DNA of 64,000 nt. It comes from Priestia aryabhattai B8W22. GTDB lineage: Bacteria; Bacillota; Bacilli; Bacillales; Bacillaceae_H. The stretch covers positions 55,559 through 119,558 of the forward strand of contig NZ_JYOO01000016.1 of assembly GCF_000956595.1 (NCBI RefSeq), given 5' to 3'. Made by a program: the position numbers and the translations under genes. This document shows positions 39,757 through 48,810 of this stretch, piece by piece. Within the stretch, counting starts at the first letter, position 1. Every line of letters begins with the position of its first letter. A model generated the notes under the pieces. That model made no database searches, was not told the DNA's origin, and saw only the letters and a list, made by a program, of their open reading frames with translations.

Positions 39757-40944
39757 TTAAGGACGTTCAACGATTGTTGCAACGCCTTGGCCTCCGCCAA
39801 TACATAACGTTGCTAACCCAAGTTTTGCGTCGCGTTTTTGCATTTCATGAATAAGTGAAACTAGGACACGTGTACCACTTGCACCAATAGGATGTCCAAG
39901 CGCAATTGCTCCACCGTTTACATTTAAAATATCATGGTTAAATTGAAGTTCACGATCCACAGCGATTGACTGTGCAGCGAATGCTTCGTTTGCTTCTACT
40001 AATTGAACATCTTCTAATGAAACAGCAGCTCTTTCCAGCGCCTTTTTCACTGCGCTTACAGGACCGATTCCCATAATGCTTGGGTCTACTCCGGCAGTTG
40101 CATTAGCTTTAATAGACACTAATGGTGTTAGGCCTAACTCGTCTGCTTTTTTACGGCTCATTACCACTACTGCAGCTGCACCGTCATTGATACCAGATGC
40201 ATTACCAGCTGTTACAGAACCGTCTTTTTTGAAGGCTGGACGTAGTTTCCCTAGACTTTCAGCCGTTGTGCCTGCGCGTGGGAACTCATCTTGTTCAAAA
40301 ATTGTTACTTGGCCTTTTCTTCCAGGCACTTCTACTGGCACAATTTCATCTGCGAAACGACCAGATTGAATAGCTGCTTCTGCTTTTTGCTGACTTGAAG
40401 CTGCAAATGCATCTTGTTCGTCGCGAGTAATTTCATATTTATCACACAGATTTTCAGCTGTAACGCCCATATGGTAGTCGTTAAATGCACACCATAATCC
40501 ATCTTGGATCATGCTGTCGACTACTTTTTGATCGCCCATTTTAAACCCGTTGCGTGCATTTTTTAATAGGTATGGTGCTTGGCTCATGTTTTCCATTCCA
40601 CCAGCAACAATCACATCAGCATCCCCAGCAAGAATCGCCTGTGTAGCGAGATGTACTGCTTTTAGTCCTGATCCGCATACTTTATTGATGGTTAATGCTG
40701 AAACAGTTTCAGGTAAACCTGCTGCTAAAGTTGCTTGTCGTGCTGGATTTTGTCCTAAACCTGCTTGTAAGACATTTCCCATAATAACTTCGTCTACTTC
40801 GTTTGCTGATACCCCTGCTTTGTTTAAAGCTTCTTTGATTACAGTACCACCTAAAGTTGTTGCGGATACATTTTGTAAGCTTCCCCCAAAGCTGCCGATT
40901 GCTGTACGTACAGCGCTTACAATGACTACTTCTGTTTGACCCAT
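39757..40944 (-). CDS. Acetyl-CoA C-acetyltransferase (thiolase II)
   Basis: 395 residues. Nucleophile Cys in [11 protein letters not shown] (about 89), His in [14 protein letters not shown], and the second catalytic Cys in CIGGGQG. The chain length and neighbours (scoAB, HMG-CoA lyase) suggest it splits acetoacetyl-CoA into two acetyl-CoA. It is transcribed separately from scoAB, with a terminator between them. AtoB-type; exact gene name not certain. Confidence 0.94.
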   Translation of the reverse strand: MGQTEVVIVSAVRTAIGSFGGSLQNVSATTLGGTVIKEALNKAGVSANEVDEVIMGNVLQAGLGQNPARQATLAAGLPETVSALTINKVCGSGLKAVHLATQAILAGDADVIVAGGMENMSQAPYLLKNARNGFKMGDQKVVDSMIQDGLWCAFNDYHMGVTAENLCDKYEITRDEQDAFAASSQQKAEAAIQSGRFADEIVPVEVPGRKGQVTIFEQDEFPRAGTTAESLGKLRPAFKKDGSVTAGNASGINDGAAAVVVMSRKKADELGLTPLVSIKANATAGVDPSIMGIGPVSAVKKALERAAVSLEDVQLVEANEAFAAQSIAVDRELQFNHDILNVNGGAIALGHPIGASGTRVLVSLIHEMQKRDAKLGLATLCIGGGQGVATIVERP

Positions 40945-40997
40945 GTCGAAAACCTCTCCTTACTGTTTGATTACTGTGATTAACTGTCACTTGTATT

Positions 40998-41021
40998 AAT
41001 TTCGACATCGCTTGCGAAATT
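40998..41021. promoter_or_regulatory. Inverted repeat between divergent thiolase and HMG-CoA lyase genes
   Basis: AATTTCG, a 10-base spacer and CGAAATT form a symmetric site 54 bases from the thiolase start. It could be an operator for a local regulator; no regulator gene is adjacent, so this is an inference. Confidence 0.45.
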
Positions 41022-41087
41022 CCTCTTTTTTTGTAAAAATTTATAATTTTTATTGAATTTTAATTTTTTAGAATTAAAATAAATATT

Positions 41088-41101
41088 AGTAAGCGTTTAC
41101 A
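41088..41101. promoter_or_regulatory. cre-like site (CcpA) before the HMG-CoA lyase gene
   Basis: AGTAAGCGTTTACA matches 13 of 14 consensus cre positions and lies 20 bases before the ATG, where bound CcpA would block transcription. Confidence 0.68.
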
Positions 41102-41121
41102 TTGTGGGAGGAGAGCGGTTT

Positions 41122-42018
41122 ATGGGATTTCCTAAAAAAGTAACAATTATAGAAGTTGGTCCACGAGATGGACTTCAAAATGAAAAAAATTTTGTTCCAA
41201 CTGATAAAAAAATTAATTTTATCAAAAAATTAAAAGAAGCGGGACTATCCGAAATCGAAATTACATCCTTTGTTTCTCCAAAATGGGTCCCTCAAATGAA
41301 AGATGCTTCTACTATTGCACCTATATTTCAGACTGATACATGCCGAAACATTGTACTGGTGCCGAATCAAAAAGGCTTGGAAAAGGCACTGCAAGCTGAT
41401 TGCCGCTCGGTTGCGCTTTTTATTGGCGTAAGCGATACCTTTAATCAAAAAAACATTAACAAAAACACCGAAGAAGCTGTACAAACGCTGCTTACTCTCA
41501 TTCAGCAGCTTAAGCAGCAAGAATGTTTTATTCGCACCTGCGTTTCCACTGCTTTTTATTGCCCGTATGAAGGAAAAACAAATGAACGTGACGTGCTGAG
41601 CCTTTGCGAAAGCTTTGTGGAAGCTGGAGTGGATGAGCTAAGCGTTGCCGATACAATCGGCATGGCAAATCCTAAAGATGTATTTTCACTTTTCTCGAAA
41701 TTAAAACAAAGTTTTCCCCACACGCTACTTGCTGCGCACTTTCACGATACGAGAGGATTGGCTATTGCAAATATCTACGCAGCTCTGCAAGCCGGTATTA
41801 ACAGGTTCGATTCATCTGCTGGCGGGTTAGGAGGATGTCCCTTTGCTAAGGGAGCAACGGGAAACGTAGCTACCGAAGATCTTGTCTTTATGCTTCATGA
41901 AATGGGTATCTCCACTTCTATTAATGAAGAAAAGCTGCTCGAAGCGGTCGATTTTATCGCTCCTTACATTTCAAGACCGATTGAAAGCAAGCAATACTCT
42001 TTGTTTGCACAGCGTTAA
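41122..42018 (+). CDS. Hydroxymethylglutaryl-CoA lyase (YngG-like)
   Basis: 298 residues, TIM barrel of the HMGL-like family. Motifs are VGPRDGLQNEK, metal site AHFHDTRG and the lyase signature GGCPFAKGATGNVATED with its catalytic cysteine. It cleaves HMG-CoA to acetyl-CoA and acetoacetate, last step of leucine breakdown; the neighbouring scoAB and thiolase can use the acetoacetate. In B. subtilis the homologue YngG lies elsewhere. ATG 41122 with GGGAGGAGA upstream. Confidence 0.93.
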   Translation: MGFPKKVTIIEVGPRDGLQNEKNFVPTDKKINFIKKLKEAGLSEIEITSFVSPKWVPQMKDASTIAPIFQTDTCRNIVLVPNQKGLEKALQADCRSVALFIGVSDTFNQKNINKNTEEAVQTLLTLIQQLKQQECFIRTCVSTAFYCPYEGKTNERDVLSLCESFVEAGVDELSVADTIGMANPKDVFSLFSKLKQSFPHTLLAAHFHDTRGLAIANIYAALQAGINRFDSSAGGLGGCPFAKGATGNVATEDLVFMLHEMGISTSINEEKLLEAVDFIAPYISRPIESKQYSLFAQR

Positions 42019-42086
42019 AAATTAGGTTTTTATGAGAGCGATGCTATAATAAATACTAGCTATATTAACAAAAGGAGCCGCTAATC

Positions 42087-42998
42087 ATGAAAAAATGGCT
42101 ATTATTAATAGGAAGCGTTCTCGGAGCATTTGCCGCTCTTGGCATCTTTTTTACAAATCAAATGATGTACATCCGTAAAAAGACCGACAAAGTCATTATT
42201 GACCGCGATACGGAAGATGGCTTTTATGATGAAAACGTCTATAACGCTCTTCCTAAAGAAGCATTTGTGCTTCCTTCTTCTCTCGGCTATAACATAGCTG
42301 GGACCGTTATTAAACAACACGATCACAACCGATTTATGATTCTTTCGCATGGAGTTACAGTTCATTCACTGAACTCTATGAAATATGCTCGGCTTTTTCT
42401 GAAGCTTGGATGGAACGTCGTTCTTTATGATCATCGCCGTCACGGCAAGTCTGAAGGAAAAACAACGAGCTACGGCTATTATGAAAAGCTGGACCTTCAA
42501 TCTGTTGTTCACTGGGTAAAAGAACAATTAGGTTCAACTATTTCCCTTGGGATTCACGGGGAATCTATGGGAGCTGCGACCACTCTTTTATATGCTGGAA
42601 TGGAAGACGGAGCTGATTTTTATATTGTCGACTGCCCTTTTTCAGACTTGGAAGAACTTCTTGCCTATCGCTTAAAACAAGATTTCCACCTGCCCAAACA
42701 GCTTGTGATGCCAGCAGCCAATATTATTTTAAAATGGCGAGAAGGCTATTCATTTAAAGACGTATCCCCCATTTCAGTCGTAGATCAAATTAAACATCCT
42801 GTTCTGTTTATCCATAGTAAAGAAGATGACTATATTCTTCCTAAAATGACGGAGCAGCTGCATGCCAAAAAAATGGGTGCAAAACGGCTGTATTTGGCAC
42901 CTGTAGGCACTCATGCCCGCTCGTATGCTGATAATCCAAGAGAATATGAACAAGTTATTGAATCATTTTTAGAAAAAATACAAAAAGAAGCGCATTAA
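42087..42998 (+). CDS. yqkD: Alpha/beta hydrolase YqkD
   Basis: 303 residues. One N-terminal membrane segment (about 4-26) then an alpha/beta hydrolase domain: oxyanion region ILSHGVT, nucleophile Ser in GIHGESMGAA, Asp in SKEDDYI and His in GTHARSY. Probably anchored with the catalytic domain outside; substrate unknown. AAAGGAG lies before the ATG. It is convergent with yqkB, with a four-base overlap. Confidence 0.9.
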   Translation: MKKWLLLIGSVLGAFAALGIFFTNQMMYIRKKTDKVIIDRDTEDGFYDENVYNALPKEAFVLPSSLGYNIAGTVIKQHDHNRFMILSHGVTVHSLNSMKYARLFLKLGWNVVLYDHRRHGKSEGKTTSYGYYEKLDLQSVVHWVKEQLGSTISLGIHGESMGAATTLLYAGMEDGADFYIVDCPFSDLEELLAYRLKQDFHLPKQLVMPAANIILKWREGYSFKDVSPISVVDQIKHPVLFIHSKEDDYILPKMTEQLHAKKMGAKRLYLAPVGTHARSYADNPREYEQVIESFLEKIQKEAH

Positions 42999-43015
42999 AG
43001 CGCTTCTTTTGTTTT
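42982..43015. terminator. Bidirectional terminator between yqkD and yqkB
   Basis: AAAAGAAGCGC pairs with GCGCTTCTTTT across a six-base loop. It overlaps both stop codons. Confidence 0.88.
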
Positions 43016-43333
43016 ATCGATAAATGACATGCGCGGATTTAAAATTTGAGAAGGACATTTTAGCATAAACGCATATGCACTTTCATTGTAGTCAACCGTC
43101 ATATTATCATCTAAAAATACTTGCTTTGTTTTTTCGACAAGAACAGGAACAAAATTCGTCTCGATGGTTACATCATCGCTTTCTTTTTCATCAACAATCC
43201 ATAGCGTTGTTACACCGCTCACAACACAGCCGCATCCGTCCGTATCGTATTTTAATTTTAAATATAGTGAAGAATCTTTCCCGTACTTTTCTTGTATTTT
43301 TGCTATCGCTTTATCTGTAAAGGTAATATTCAT
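42995..43333 (-). CDS. yqkB: YqkB, HesB/IscA-like iron-sulfur biosynthesis family protein
   Basis: 112 residues. HesB-like fold with an N-terminal ITFTDKAIAKI, a middle CGCVV and a late KCPSQILNP. The cysteine spacing differs from canonical A-type carriers, so the cluster-carrier role is inferred from family. It is located next to yqkD as in B. subtilis. Confidence 0.87.
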   Translation of the reverse strand: MNITFTDKAIAKIQEKYGKDSSLYLKLKYDTDGCGCVVSGVTTLWIVDEKESDDVTIETNFVPVLVEKTKQVFLDDNMTVDYNESAYAFMLKCPSQILNPRMSFIDKTKEAL

Positions 43334-43463
43334 TTTCCTTTAACTCCTTTTAAACTAATTGTATAAACAAACGAAAATTGCTTATATAATGAGTATAATA
43401 CACATCTCGCTTTCATTAAACTCTGGCGCTTCATATAGATGTGTACAAAAAGGAGGTTTTTCT

Positions 43464-43679
43464 ATGTCAAAAGTACAAATTAAAGTAATGGATAACGGCT
43501 CTTTCCGTGTCACTGGAGACGTTGAATTAATTGATGCAGACGGGAACAAATTTGAGACAAAGCCGACGTTTTCACTCTGCCGATGTGGCCAGTCGCAAAA
43601 GATGCCCTTTTGCGACGGAAATCATAAAGGAAAATTCGACTCTTGTGTGCGCGCTGCAAAAATTTTAGACGAGCAGTAG
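43464..43679 (+). CDS. CDGSH iron-sulfur domain protein
   Basis: 71 residues. Single CDGSH motif CRCGQSQKMPFCDGNH supplies the three Cys and one His ligands of a 2Fe-2S cluster, as in mitoNEET. AAGGAGG lies 7 bases before the ATG at 43464; the longer frame to 43359 has no start signals. I know of no counterpart at this place in B. subtilis. Redox or cluster-transfer role is inferred. Confidence 0.9.
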   Translation: MSKVQIKVMDNGSFRVTGDVELIDADGNKFETKPTFSLCRCGQSQKMPFCDGNHKGKFDSCVRAAKILDEQ

Positions 43680-43717
43680 ATTTATAGAAATACAGCCTTA
43701 CTGAACGAAACCATTGA

Positions 43718-43748
43718 TAACCTGTGGTTAAAACACAGGTTATTTTCT
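43718..43748 (+). terminator. Terminator of the CDGSH gene, shared with yqjQ
   Basis: AACCTGTG pairs with CACAGGTT across a seven-base loop, followed by ATTTTCT. It reaches the yqjQ stop region on the other strand. Confidence 0.78.
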
Positions 43749-44534
43749 ATTAAACGCATCCCCTGCCAATTTTTCTACGAGCCCCGGGGCAAGCTGATAC
43801 ATCTTCGAACCTATATTCATCCACTTAGGCAAGTTGACTTCTCGCTTTGGTTTCCCAATAATATTGACCGTTTTTTCAGCTACGTATTGAGGTGTTAACA
43901 TAAACTTTTCTACACTTTTTTCATAGTTTCCTGATTGATCTGCTATTGAAAAGAAGTTGGTTTGAATAGGACCTGGATTCACTGCGGTTACATAGATATC
44001 TGTTTTCGCTAATTCCATTCGCAGGCTGTTAGTAAACCCTAGCACGGCATGTTTAGAAGCTGAATAGCCACTGGATTTAGACGTTGCAAGTTTTCCTGCT
44101 TGAGAAGCAATGTTAATAATATGTCCTTTGTTTTCTTTTAGCATATAAGCTAAAATTTCTTGTGTACATGCAATTAATCCAATAACATTGACTTGAAACA
44201 TTGAGGTAATTGTCGTAATCGATGCTTCTTTCACTTCTTCAAATACACCAAAGCCTGCATTATTAATCAGCACATCAACACGCTTCATTTCACTTATCAT
44301 TTTCTGAACAACTCTTTTGACTTCCTCTACGTTTGCTACGTCAGCTTTATATATGTAAGAGGCAATCCCATACTGTTGACTAATTTGCTCAGCTACTCGC
44401 TGCAGCTTTTCTTCTGTACGTGCAAGTAAAACGGGGACGCCCCCTCTTTTGGCCACTTCATAAGCTAAATGTTCTCCAAGACCTCCCGAAGCGCCTGTAA
44501 TCACGACATGTTGGTTCTTTAACGAGGATTTCAA
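43740..44534 (-). CDS. yqjQ: Short-chain dehydrogenase/reductase YqjQ
   Basis: 264 residues, classical SDR. NAD(P) site ITGASGGLGEH, NNAGFG, active-site Ser in INIASQAG and YxxxK in YSASKHAV. Substrate unknown. The TTG at 44534 is chosen since AAAGGTG precedes it; a longer frame to 44567 would overlap yqjP. It pairs with yqjP, as in B. subtilis. Confidence 0.87.
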   Translation of the reverse strand: MKSSLKNQHVVITGASGGLGEHLAYEVAKRGGVPVLLARTEEKLQRVAEQISQQYGIASYIYKADVANVEEVKRVVQKMISEMKRVDVLINNAGFGVFEEVKEASITTITSMFQVNVIGLIACTQEILAYMLKENKGHIINIASQAGKLATSKSSGYSASKHAVLGFTNSLRMELAKTDIYVTAVNPGPIQTNFFSIADQSGNYEKSVEKFMLTPQYVAEKTVNIIGKPKREVNLPKWMNIGSKMYQLAPGLVEKLAGDAFNRK

Positions 44535-44557
44535 ATATAACACACCTTTTTTATAAG

Positions 44558-45514
44558 TTAAGAGCACACAGAATAAATAAGCGTACTTTCCTTTTCATGT
44601 GTACTGATTTTATTTGCATCTTCTAAAAAATCGAGCTGACCAATTGTTTCAGAAAGAGTTAGCCCTAGTTCTTTTTCATAAATAGTAGGAAATAGCTGTT
44701 TGCAAATATCAAATGCTGTTTGAGGGCGTTCTTTTATCATGCTAAGTACTTTATCGGCTCGATCGCTTTGCTTTTGTAACCTCTCTTGTACAAGTTCACG
44801 GACATGTAACACTTCATCTCCATGACCTGTATAGATACAGCTTATCTCTAAGTCAAGCAGACGTCTTAACGAATGATTATATTGAAGAAGCGTTTTAGGC
44901 CGCTCGCCGCTTGGTTTCATAGGAGGTTCAATAAGCGGATTAGATGAAATATGCTTTAACAGCAAATCTCCTCCAATCATAACCGCTGTTTTTTCATTGT
45001 ATAATGCAATATGGCTTTGAGCATGACCGGGCACTTCAAGCACTTTCCAACTCTCTAGGCCCGGAATGTAATCTCCTTCCTGCACAGAAGTTGTAAGAGA
45101 ACGGTGACATGAATACTTCATTGATGCTTTTAAACGTTTTAAATAGGGGCGAAATCTTTCATCTACGCCTGCTTTCATAAAGTGATCTTCAAAAAACGCA
45201 TCGTACCACTCAAAGAAATCCGGATTCTGGGAGATCCAAGGCTGATTTTTCGCATGACCGACGATGGCGATATCTTTATCAAAAAAATCAAGCATTCCTA
45301 CGTGATCAGGGTGGTGGTGAGTTAGGACAACTTGCTTAATATCATCTGGTTTTAATCCTATTTCATTAAGCTTTTCTTTAAATACAGACCACGCTGCCTC
45401 CGTTTTAATACCAGCATCGATTAGCGTAACGGTCTGACCTTTTATAACAAAAACATTCACATCTCCTACCGCAAAAGGAGTAGGCAGCACAATTTTATAC
45501 AATTGCTCATTCAT
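44558..45514 (-). CDS. yqjP: Metallo-beta-lactamase fold hydrolase YqjP
   Basis: 318 residues. Zinc motif LTHHHPDHVG (about 66-75), further ligands in VPGHAQSH, MIGGDLLL and YTGHGDEV. Fold is that of glyoxalase II-like or LACTB2-like hydrolases; substrate unknown. Upstream of yqjQ in one operon; divergent from proI. Confidence 0.88.
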   Translation of the reverse strand: MNEQLYKIVLPTPFAVGDVNVFVIKGQTVTLIDAGIKTEAAWSVFKEKLNEIGLKPDDIKQVVLTHHHPDHVGMLDFFDKDIAIVGHAKNQPWISQNPDFFEWYDAFFEDHFMKAGVDERFRPYLKRLKASMKYSCHRSLTTSVQEGDYIPGLESWKVLEVPGHAQSHIALYNEKTAVMIGGDLLLKHISSNPLIEPPMKPSGERPKTLLQYNHSLRRLLDLEISCIYTGHGDEVLHVRELVQERLQKQSDRADKVLSMIKERPQTAFDICKQLFPTIYEKELGLTLSETIGQLDFLEDANKISTHEKESTLIYSVCS

Positions 45515-45608
45515 CTGTATTTTTGCTCCTTTACCATCGCATTTTCTTTTAAGTTTACACGATTTTTCCCCTTATTTATACAAATGCGTTCATTTTCTGA
45601 AAATTACA

Positions 45609-45638
45609 TTGACATCCCTCTCTTTTTCATTGCATAAT
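45609..45638 (+). promoter_or_regulatory. Putative sigma-A promoter of proI
   Basis: TTGACA (45609-45614), an 18-base spacer and CATAAT (45633-45638). The transcript would have a leader of roughly 140 bases before proI. Confidence 0.6.
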
Positions 45639-45720
45639 GACAGAAATATAGTGAAGTTTTATTCATATCTTTAGATAACTATGCATTTTATAAAGAAGAG
45701 ATACACAAACATAAACCTTT

Positions 45721-45752
45721 AACAGATACTGAAATCTCAGTATCTGTTTTCA
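45721..45752 (+). terminator. Hairpin in the proI leader (possible attenuator)
   Basis: AACAGATACTGA pairs with TCAGTATCTGTT around a short loop, then TTCATT. It lies between the promoter and the ribosome site of proI. No T-box sequence (AGGGTGGNACCGCG) is present. Confidence 0.6.
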
Positions 45753-45782
45753 TTGGATAGCAAATGACTGGAGGAAATTTTA

Positions 45783-46631
45783 ATGAAAACGGATCTAAAT
45801 ATCGCCTTTATTGGAGCTGGATCAATGGCTGAAGCCATGATCTCAGGGCTGCTGTCAGCTAAAAAGCTTCGCCCCAATCAAATCACCGTAACAAATCATA
45901 GCAACGACAAAAGACTTCACGAACTTCGAAACGCCTATGGAATTAACATTACGCGTAATCATGCCTTGTTAATCGAAAAAAGCGATATCGTCGTGCTTGC
46001 TATTAAACCAAAAGACGTAGCGGAAAGCATCGATACGATTAAGTCCTATATTCGTCCCCATCACCTCGTTCTCTCTGTTTTAGCGGGTGTATCGACTGCC
46101 ACAATTGTAAACTTGTTTGACCAAGAAGTAGCGGTTGTAAGAGCTATGCCAAATACATCTGCTTCTATTGGATTATCGGCTACAGCCATTGCACCCGGCA
46201 AATTTGCTACAGTGGAGCATATGAACGTTACTACTGCTTTATTTGAAACGATTGGGACGGTTACAACTGTAGAGGAAGAGCAGCTTCACGCTGTAACAGG
46301 ACTATCGGGAAGCGGCCCAGCGTATATCTATTATCTAGTAGAAGCAATGGAAAAAGCAGCTGAAAAACAAGGCTTGGATACGTCAGTGTCGAATGAACTA
46401 ATTCTTCAAACGCTTATCGGTGCTGCCGAAATGCTGAAACAGTCACCTAAAACGCCAGCCGTACTTCGAAAAGAAGTGATGAGTCCTGGCGGTACAACAG
46501 AAGCAGGAATCGAACAGCTTATTTCTCATAACTTCCAAGAAGCGATGATACAGTGTATTGAACAAGCTACCATTCGCTCTAAATATTTAGGAGATACGAT
46601 TGACGAAAAAATCTCGAGTAAACGCTCGTAA
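45783..46631 (+). CDS. proI: Pyrroline-5-carboxylate reductase ProI
   Basis: 282 residues. NAD(P) site FIGAGSMAEAMISGL, MPNTSASIG, and the proline-site loop TGLSGSGPAYIYYLVEA. Last step of proline synthesis. Named proI (yqjO) for its place beside yqjP; B. subtilis has several P5C reductases. GGAGG lies before the ATG. Confidence 0.92.
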   Translation: MKTDLNIAFIGAGSMAEAMISGLLSAKKLRPNQITVTNHSNDKRLHELRNAYGINITRNHALLIEKSDIVVLAIKPKDVAESIDTIKSYIRPHHLVLSVLAGVSTATIVNLFDQEVAVVRAMPNTSASIGLSATAIAPGKFATVEHMNVTTALFETIGTVTTVEEEQLHAVTGLSGSGPAYIYYLVEAMEKAAEKQGLDTSVSNELILQTLIGAAEMLKQSPKTPAVLRKEVMSPGGTTEAGIEQLISHNFQEAMIQCIEQATIRSKYLGDTIDEKISSKRS

Positions 46632-46635
46632 AGGT

Positions 46636-46670
46636 TCACCTCTTTCTAAAAAAAGAAAGAGGTTTTTTTA
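46636..46670 (+). terminator. Terminator of proI
   Basis: CCTCTTTCT pairs with AGAAAGAGG, followed by TTTTTTT, just after the stop codon. Confidence 0.9.
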
Positions 46671-46768
46671 TAATCAAAAATGGATAAGCAGATTATGTGA
46701 AAGAAAATTCAATGCGGTGATATAATAACTTTTGTTTAGAGTATCGAAATAATTGGAGGTTAAACCAA

Positions 46769-47785
46769 ATGACAACAAAACTATTTTCACCTTATACAGT
46801 AAAAGACGTAACATTAAAAAACCGAATTGTAATGTCGCCAATGTGCATGTATTCATGCGAAAAAGAAGACGGAGTAGTAACCGACTTTCATATGGTTCAC
46901 TACACAACTCGCGCGGTTGGACAAGTAGGTCTCATTATGGTTGAAGCCTCAGCTGTCGTCCCACAAGGTCGCATTTCAGCTCAAGACCTAGGAATTTGGA
47001 ATGATGAGCAAAGAAGTGGATTAACCAAGCTCGTGACACAGCTAAAAGAAAACGGTGCAAAAACGGCCATTCAACTTGCACACGCAGGACGTAAAGCAAC
47101 TGTTGAAGGCGATATTTATGCTCCTTCTGCTATTGCTTTTGATGATAAAAGTAAAAAACCTGTGGAAATGACCACAGAACAAATTCATGAAACGATTTCT
47201 GCCTTTAAAGAAAGCGCTCGACGCTCAAAAGAAGCTGGGTTTGATATTATCGAGCTTCACGCGGCACACGGTTATTTAGTACATCAATTCCTATCACCGC
47301 TAAGCAATAAACGCAGCGACGAATATGGCGGCAGCGCAGAAAACCGCTATCGTTTCTTAAAGGAAATTATTGACGCTGTGAAAACAGAGTGGGAAGGTCC
47401 TTTATTTGTCCGTGTTTCTGCTTCTGACTATACAGAAGGCGGATTAACCGTAGATGATCACGTTGCATTTGCAAAATGGATGAAAGAACAAGGCGTCGAC
47501 TTAATTGATGTTAGTTCCGGTGCTCTTGTACATGCTCCAATCAACGTATATCCTGGCTATCAAGTGCCGTTTGCAGATAAAATTAAGCAGCAGGCAAATA
47601 TTGATACAGGCGCAGTTGGATTAATTACAACCGGACGACAAGCAGAAGAGATTCTGCAAAGCGAACGCGCGGATTTAATTTTTGTTGCGCGTGAACTTCT
47701 CCGCGATCCTTACTTCCCGCGCACAGCGGCAAAAGAACTAAATGAAACACTTTCAGCACCCGTTCAGTACGAACGCGGATGGTAA
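46769..47785 (+). CDS. namA: NADPH dehydrogenase NamA (old yellow enzyme, YqjM)
   Basis: 338 residues, FMN-binding TIM barrel. The YqjM-type cysteine and tyrosine are in [11 protein letters not shown], the catalytic His pair in [13 protein letters not shown], and FMN phosphate residues near [10 protein letters not shown]. It reduces alpha,beta-unsaturated carbonyls; it is stress-induced in B. subtilis. GGAGG precedes the ATG. Confidence 0.95.
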   Translation: MTTKLFSPYTVKDVTLKNRIVMSPMCMYSCEKEDGVVTDFHMVHYTTRAVGQVGLIMVEASAVVPQGRISAQDLGIWNDEQRSGLTKLVTQLKENGAKTAIQLAHAGRKATVEGDIYAPSAIAFDDKSKKPVEMTTEQIHETISAFKESARRSKEAGFDIIELHAAHGYLVHQFLSPLSNKRSDEYGGSAENRYRFLKEIIDAVKTEWEGPLFVRVSASDYTEGGLTVDDHVAFAKWMKEQGVDLIDVSSGALVHAPINVYPGYQVPFADKIKQQANIDTGAVGLITTGRQAEEILQSERADLIFVARELLRDPYFPRTAAKELNETLSAPVQYERGW

Positions 47786-47815
47786 AAAAAGACGAGGGTA
47801 CCCTCGTCTTTTTTA
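47783..47815. terminator. Bidirectional terminator between namA and rnz
   Basis: A perfect palindrome AAAAAAGACGAGGG / CCCTCGTCTTTTTT containing the ends of both convergent genes. Confidence 0.93.
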
Positions 47816-48742
47816 TGAAATCGTAAACCTTTTTAAGTCTTCTGCTATATCGGTATTCGGAAAAATTTCTTTTGCTCCTTCTGCTAACCGGCTGACTGCA
47901 TCGCCTTGGTAACGCGAACTGATATGAGATAAAATAAGACGCTCGGCCGATGCTGTTTTAGCAATTTCAGCGGCTTCTTTTGCAGTAGAATGAAAATAGT
48001 TGTAAGCCAGCTCTTCATCTCCCGCTGCAAAAGTAGCTTCATGGATTAACACATTCGCATGCATAGCAAGCTGAACACTTTGCATACACCTTCTTGTATC
48101 TCCTAAAACCGTGATGACCTTCCCTTTTTTAGGCTCTCCTACAAACTCTTGTCCATTAATAAGACGCCCATCTTTTAATACTACTTCTTTCCCTTCTTTT
48201 AACTGCTGATAATGAGGCCCTGGGGGAATACTCATCTCTTTTAAACGCTGAACGTCCAATGATCCTGGCAAATCTTTTTCGACAACGCGATATCCATAAG
48301 ATAAAATGCCATGTTCAAGTTTGCCAAACTCCACTGAAAAAGTTTCATCTTCAAAAATCGTTCCACTTTCACTTTCTTCTTCTATTTCAACAATCTCTAG
48401 AGGATATTGCAGATGAGTTTGACTTACAGCCAGCGTGACTTCAATAAATTCTTTAATTCCTTTTGGCCCGTATACAGTAAGCAGTGATTCTCCGCCTTGA
48501 AACGAGCGGCTTCCAAGAAGTCCAGGTAATCCGTAAATATGATCACCGTGAAGATGCGTAATAAAAATTTTCTCAATTCGTCTCGGTTTAACGGCTGTAT
48601 ATAAAATTTGATGCTGTGTTGCTTCTCCGCAATCAAAAAGCCACACCGCCCCTCTTTCCTGCAAAAGTTCGAGCGCAAGAGATGAAACATTCCGCTGTTT
48701 TGCCGGTACTCCTGCACCCGTTCCTAAAAATAACAATTCCAT
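47813..48742 (-). CDS. rnz: Ribonuclease Z
   Basis: 309 residues. Long-form metallo-beta-lactamase fold with the His motif [14 protein letters not shown], the exosite region about 145-190, and late ligands ILGDTRR and LSHISSRY. It removes 3' trailers from tRNA precursors, acting on those lacking CCA. Usual place next to namA (yqjK). Confidence 0.95.
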   Translation of the reverse strand: MELLFLGTGAGVPAKQRNVSSLALELLQERGAVWLFDCGEATQHQILYTAVKPRRIEKIFITHLHGDHIYGLPGLLGSRSFQGGESLLTVYGPKGIKEFIEVTLAVSQTHLQYPLEIVEIEEESESGTIFEDETFSVEFGKLEHGILSYGYRVVEKDLPGSLDVQRLKEMSIPPGPHYQQLKEGKEVVLKDGRLINGQEFVGEPKKGKVITVLGDTRRCMQSVQLAMHANVLIHEATFAAGDEELAYNYFHSTAKEAAEIAKTASAERLILSHISSRYQGDAVSRLAEGAKEIFPNTDIAEDLKRFTIS

Positions 48743-48766
48743 TTTCTACTTCCTCCTTCACACGTA

Positions 48767-48801
48767 CAAAAAGCCTGTAAGTATATTATACAGGCTTTTT
48801 G
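48767..48801 (-). terminator. Terminator of the aminotransferase gene
   Basis: On the minus strand AAAAAGCCTGTA pairs with TACAGGCTTTTT. It closes the pyrimidine-cluster transcript and is symmetric enough to act both ways. Confidence 0.88.
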
Positions 48802-48810
48802 CAAACTTAC

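Noticed and set aside
45640..45782. T-box riboswitch before proI
   Set aside because: The conserved AGGGTGGNACCGCG block is absent; only a plain hairpin is present.
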